From assembly GCA_031278575.1 (NCBI GenBank), contig JAITKD010000023.1, positions 1 through 6,154 of the forward strand: a stretch of DNA of 6,154 bases, written 5' to 3'. How positions within the stretch are numbered: the stretch's first letter is position 1; each line of letters starts with the position of its first letter. This document shows, in pieces, positions 3,824 through 6,154 of the stretch. Under the pieces are notes generated by a model. That model saw only the letters and a program-made list of their open reading frames with translations. It had not been told where the DNA came from and did not search any database. The DNA is from Spirochaetaceae bacterium. GTDB lineage: Bacteria; Spirochaetota; Spirochaetia; Treponematales; Breznakiellaceae. The position numbers and the translations under genes are program-made.

Positions 3824-6154
3824 TTACTCCTTAACATCAAATTTTCCGGAATCCTTCCCGGTTATAAATTGGGGTTTTATCAGAATAAGTAACACGGGGA
3901 TCACCGTAAGGCTTACCAGGGCGCTGGTACCCATGGTCAGGGCGATGAGCAGCCCCAGATCCCGCATCATGTTGAACTGGGAGAGAATGAGGACCGCAAA
4001 CCCGGCCCCCACGGAGGCGGCATTGATGATGATGGCCTTCCCCGAGGTGGCAAAGGTCTTCCAGAGGAATTGCTCCCGTCCCCCGGAGGCCCGGTACTCC
4101 CGCTTATAGGCTTCCATGTAGTGGATGGTATAGTCGATCCCTATCCCCACGGAGATGCTGGCCACCATGGCGGTACCGATGTTGAGCTTTATCCCCAGGA
4201 AGCCCATCACCGCAAAGTTGATGAGGATGGCGATGGACAGGGGCGCGATACCGATCAGCCCCGCCGCCACGGAACGGTTGGACAGGGCAATGATGAGGAA
4301 TACCGCCAGGAGGGAAATCAGCACCGAGCTGAGTTGGGATTGCACCACCAGGCGGTTGATGGAGCCTTCCACCAGGGCGCTCCCCCCCACGGTTACCTTG
4401 AGGTCCTTGGGGAAATTGGCCTCCGCGAAGCGGTGAATCTCCGCGATGGCCGCATCGGTATCCTCCTGGCCGGTGGTCCGCATCTGAATCGTGGACTTTA
4501 TCGCCGTGGGCTCCAGGGGATCGTTGGCGTAATCCCCGATATTCCCCGAGAGGAGTACCAGGTAGTTGGAAACCAGGAGCCCCAGTTCCTCCGGGGAGCT
4601 TTTCCCGTAGCGGGCCGGGTCCCGGGGAACCTCGTAGTAGGCGGCCCCCTGGTAGTTGACCAGGCGGTGAAATTCCCGGACCAGTTCGGCGCCGTTCATG
4701 TCCCGGACGTTGCCGGAACCGGCGGCCTTATCCAAAATTGCCGCCAGTTCCAGGGGGGTGTAGGCCTTTTCCGGCGGCCCCCCGCCGGCGTCCGCCGCCC
4801 CGTCCCCGAAGCCGAACCCCGCGTCCGCCGCCCCGTCCCCGAAACCGAACCCCGCGTCCGCCGCTTCGTTCCCGAAACCGAAGCCGAACCCCGCGTCCGC
4901 CCCTTCGTCCCCGAAGCCGAAAGCCCCGCCCGCCGATGCGGGGGCCGCGGGCTTTAAACCGTCGGGGCTCTCATCGGCGTTGAAGACCTGGTTGATCCGC
5001 TTTACCAGGTCCGTAAAGCCCATCACCTTCCCGATATTGCCGGCCCGTTCCTCCAGGTAACGGCCCAGGTCGTCCAGGGCCCCTAAGGTATCGGGGTGGA
5101 GGATCCGCTCCGGGCTTTCCCCCTCGACCATCACGCTCACCACCTTGGAGCCCCCGAATTGTTCCCGGATAAACTCGTCGGACTTATAAATATCCGTGGT
5201 GGACTTGAAGTATTCCACCATCACGTTATCCACGATAATCCGGGAGAGCCCGTAAAGGGAGATCAGGATCACCGCCGCGGTGAGGACCAGGACGAAGCGT
5301 TGTTTCTTCACCACCGAAGAGAAGCCCTCGGCGATGCTGATGCTGAGGGGGTCATAGCCCCCGGTATCGGCCGCGTCCCCGGCGCTTTCCCCGGAAGCGG
5401 GGGAAGCGCCCCGGGGGAGCGCCTGTTCTTTCAGGGGGCCCCGGATGATGAGCAGGGAGGGGATCAGGGTTACCGCCACGGCAAAGGAGGCCATCACCCC
5501 GAAGCCCGCGAAGATCCCGAAATCCCGGATGGGCAGTACCGGGGTAAAGGCGCAGGAGGCAAAGCCCACAAAGGTGGTCAGGGCGGCGAGGAAGATGGGT
5601 TTCCCGATCTGCCGGAGCAGGGAAAAGATCAGGGCCCGGTGGGCCTCGTCGTCCAGGGGCGCCCTATGGAGCTGCATATCGGTGATATAGTGGGTGATCA
5701 CGTGGATCCCGTAGGCGCTTCCCACCGCCACCAGGATCACCGGCAGCACCGTGGAGATGATCGAAAGCCTCACCCCAAAGAGGGGCATGGCCCCCACGGA
5801 CCAAATCACCGCCACCACCACCGTGAGCAGGGGCAGGACCACCGCGGTCAGCCGGCGGAAGGAGAAGAAGAGGACCAGGAGGACCACGATGATCACCAGG
5901 GGAACCAGGAGCAGGAGGTCCGCCTGAACCGCCTCGTTCACCGTGGCGCTGAGGACGGGCATCCCCGTCACGTAGACATCCGCGGAATCCGCGAACATCT
6001 GCCGGGCTATATCCCGGACCTGGATAAAGCTCTTTACCACCTCGGCCCGCCCCGCGTCCTCCATGGGAATATCCAGGGGAACCATGATCTGGGTGGCGGT
6101 AAAGTCGTCGGAGACCAGGGCCCGGTCGTAGAGGCTCCAGGAGAGGATCCGTTG
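3824..6154 (-). CDS. RND/MMPL-family inner-membrane transporter, N-terminus outside the window
   Basis: Large inner-membrane transporter of the COG1033/MMPL branch of the RND superfamily. The frame stays open to position 6154: 23 codons precede the Met at 6085, so that Met is internal. The 776 visible residues lack TM1 and much of the first periplasmic domain. Numbering from the first visible residue, TM segments lie near 79-98, 103-123, 130-150, 187-203, 210-236 and 287-305, then a second periplasmic domain (306-605), then TMs near 608-625, 630-649, 656-675, 708-725 and 732-759. The TM10-like segment holds GIGIDYTIHY with Asp674, the likely proton-relay residue. The equivalent TM4 segment reads GSAYGIHV, with Ala in place of Asp. 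The second periplasmic domain has a Phe-Gly-rich tandem repeat insert (412-457). The gene is first of the visible operon and its stop is 3 nt before the LolA-like start. It probably energises movement of a hydrophobic cargo to the LolA-like protein. Substrate and direction are inferred. Confidence 0.87.
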   Translation of the reverse strand, partial: QRILSWSLYDRALVSDDFTATQIMVPLDIPMEDAGRAEVVKSFIQVRDIARQMFADSADVYVTGMPVLSATVNEAVQADLLLLVPLVIIVVLLVLFFSFRRLTAVVLPLLTVVVAVIWSVGAMPLFGVRLSIISTVLPVILVAVGSAYGIHVITHYITDMQLHRAPLDDEAHRALIFSLLRQIGKPIFLAALTTFVGFASCAFTPVLPIRDFGIFAGFGVMASFAVAVTLIPSLLIIRGPLKEQALPRGASPASGESAGDAADTGGYDPLSISIAEGFSSVVKKQRFVLVLTAAVILISLYGLSRIIVDNVMVEYFKSTTDIYKSDEFIREQFGGSKVVSVMVEGESPERILHPDTLGALDDLGRYLEERAGNIGKVMGFTDLVKRINQVFNADESPDGLKPAAPASAGGAFGFGDEGADAGFGFGFGNEAADAGFGFGDGAADAGFGFGDGAADAGGGPPEKAYTPLELAAILDKAAGSGNVRDMNGAELVREFHRLVNYQGAAYYEVPRDPARYGKSSPEELGLLVSNYLVLLSGNIGDYANDPLEPTAIKSTIQMRTTGQEDTDAAIAEIHRFAEANFPKDLKVTVGGSALVEGSINRLVVQSQLSSVLISLLAVFLIIALSNRSVAAGLIGIAPLSIAILINFAVMGFLGIKLNIGTAMVASISVGIGIDYTIHYMEAYKREYRASGGREQFLWKTFATSGKAIIINAASVGAGFAVLILSQFNMMRDLGLLIALTMGTSALVSLTVIPVLLILIKPQFITGKDSGKFDVKE
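3827..3832 (-). promoter_or_regulatory. RBS of the LolA-like gene embedded in the end of the transporter gene
   Basis: AAGGAG lies 6 nt before the ATG at 3820-3818. The same six bases encode the final Lys-Glu of the transporter, directly before its TAA stop. Coupled translation of the two genes is therefore likely. Confidence 0.8.
4784..4921 (-). repeat. in-frame tandem repeat encoding FGFG-acidic-Ala/Gly units
   Basis: Four units lie head to tail: FGFGDEGADAG, FGFGFGNEAADAG, then FGFGDGAADAG twice. They correspond to DNA periods of 33, 39, 33 and 33 bp. The last two units are identical in protein and nearly so in DNA, so copy number probably varies by slippage or recombination. The repeat lies within the second periplasmic domain of the transporter and is flanked by Ala/Pro-rich linker (PAAPASAGG before, GGGPPEK after). 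It is always in frame, so unit gain or loss would change length without breaking the protein. Confidence 0.85.

Noticed and set aside
4784..4921. CRISPR-like array, because of 33-bp periodicity
   Set aside because: The units are directly adjacent without unique spacers, are in frame with an RND transporter, and translate to a regular peptide repeat.
4070..4957. Long plus-strand open frame opposite the transporter gene, with Pro/Arg-Val-rich repeats
   Set aside because: It is antisense to a well-supported RND coding region. Its repeats are the reverse-complement shadow of the FGFG tandem repeat, and it resembles no known protein and has no signal of its own.
6083..6085. ATG at 6085 as the start of the transporter
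   Set aside because: The frame continues upstream without a stop to the window edge, and those 23 residues (for example LVSDDFTATQI) look like the RND first periplasmic domain. A start here would also remove TM1.

Overview
The window looks like chromosomal DNA from a spirochaete, most likely a treponeme-like species of moderate to high GC such as those of termite guts. This is inferred from protein style only: an RND/MMPL exporter, a LolA-like periplasmic protein and a treponeme-like beta-barrel in one cluster, plus an omptin that has lost its LPS-contact residues. No rRNA or other marker gene is present to confirm it.

Layout. Positions 1-278 are GC-rich and hold no gene I can recognise, only a short perfect palindrome and a hairpin. 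A good sigma-70-like promoter (279-307) then drives a single plus-strand gene (404-1366) for an omptin-family outer-membrane aspartyl protease. A 229-bp convergent intergenic region (1367-1595), rich in hairpins and short GC-rich repeats, separates it from a minus-strand operon that fills the rest of the window. In transcription order the operon is an RND/MMPL-family inner-membrane transporter (cut by the right edge, 6154-3824), a LolA-like periplasmic protein (3820-3047) and a DUF1302-like outer-membrane beta-barrel (3050-1596). The genes are separated by 3 nt and then overlap by 4 nt, so they are almost certainly co-transcribed and translationally coupled.

How the genes fit together. The three operon products cover the inner membrane, periplasm and outer membrane. 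They look like one trans-envelope machine that moves a hydrophobic cargo (lipid, glycolipid or lipoprotein). No MFP adaptor or TolC-type channel is visible. Both membrane-embedded partners carry the same unusual low-complexity motif, FGFG followed by an acidic/Ala/Gly stretch. It is a four-unit tandem repeat in the second periplasmic domain of the transporter and a single copy at the predicted mature N-terminus of the barrel. This shared FG motif is the most novel feature of the window.

The omptin keeps its catalytic residues but has lost the residues that bind LPS in enterobacterial omptins, and one of the two acidic residues of the S1 pocket. It also looks AT-richer than the operon, which suggests separate ancestry. 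Nothing in the sequence ties it functionally to the operon.
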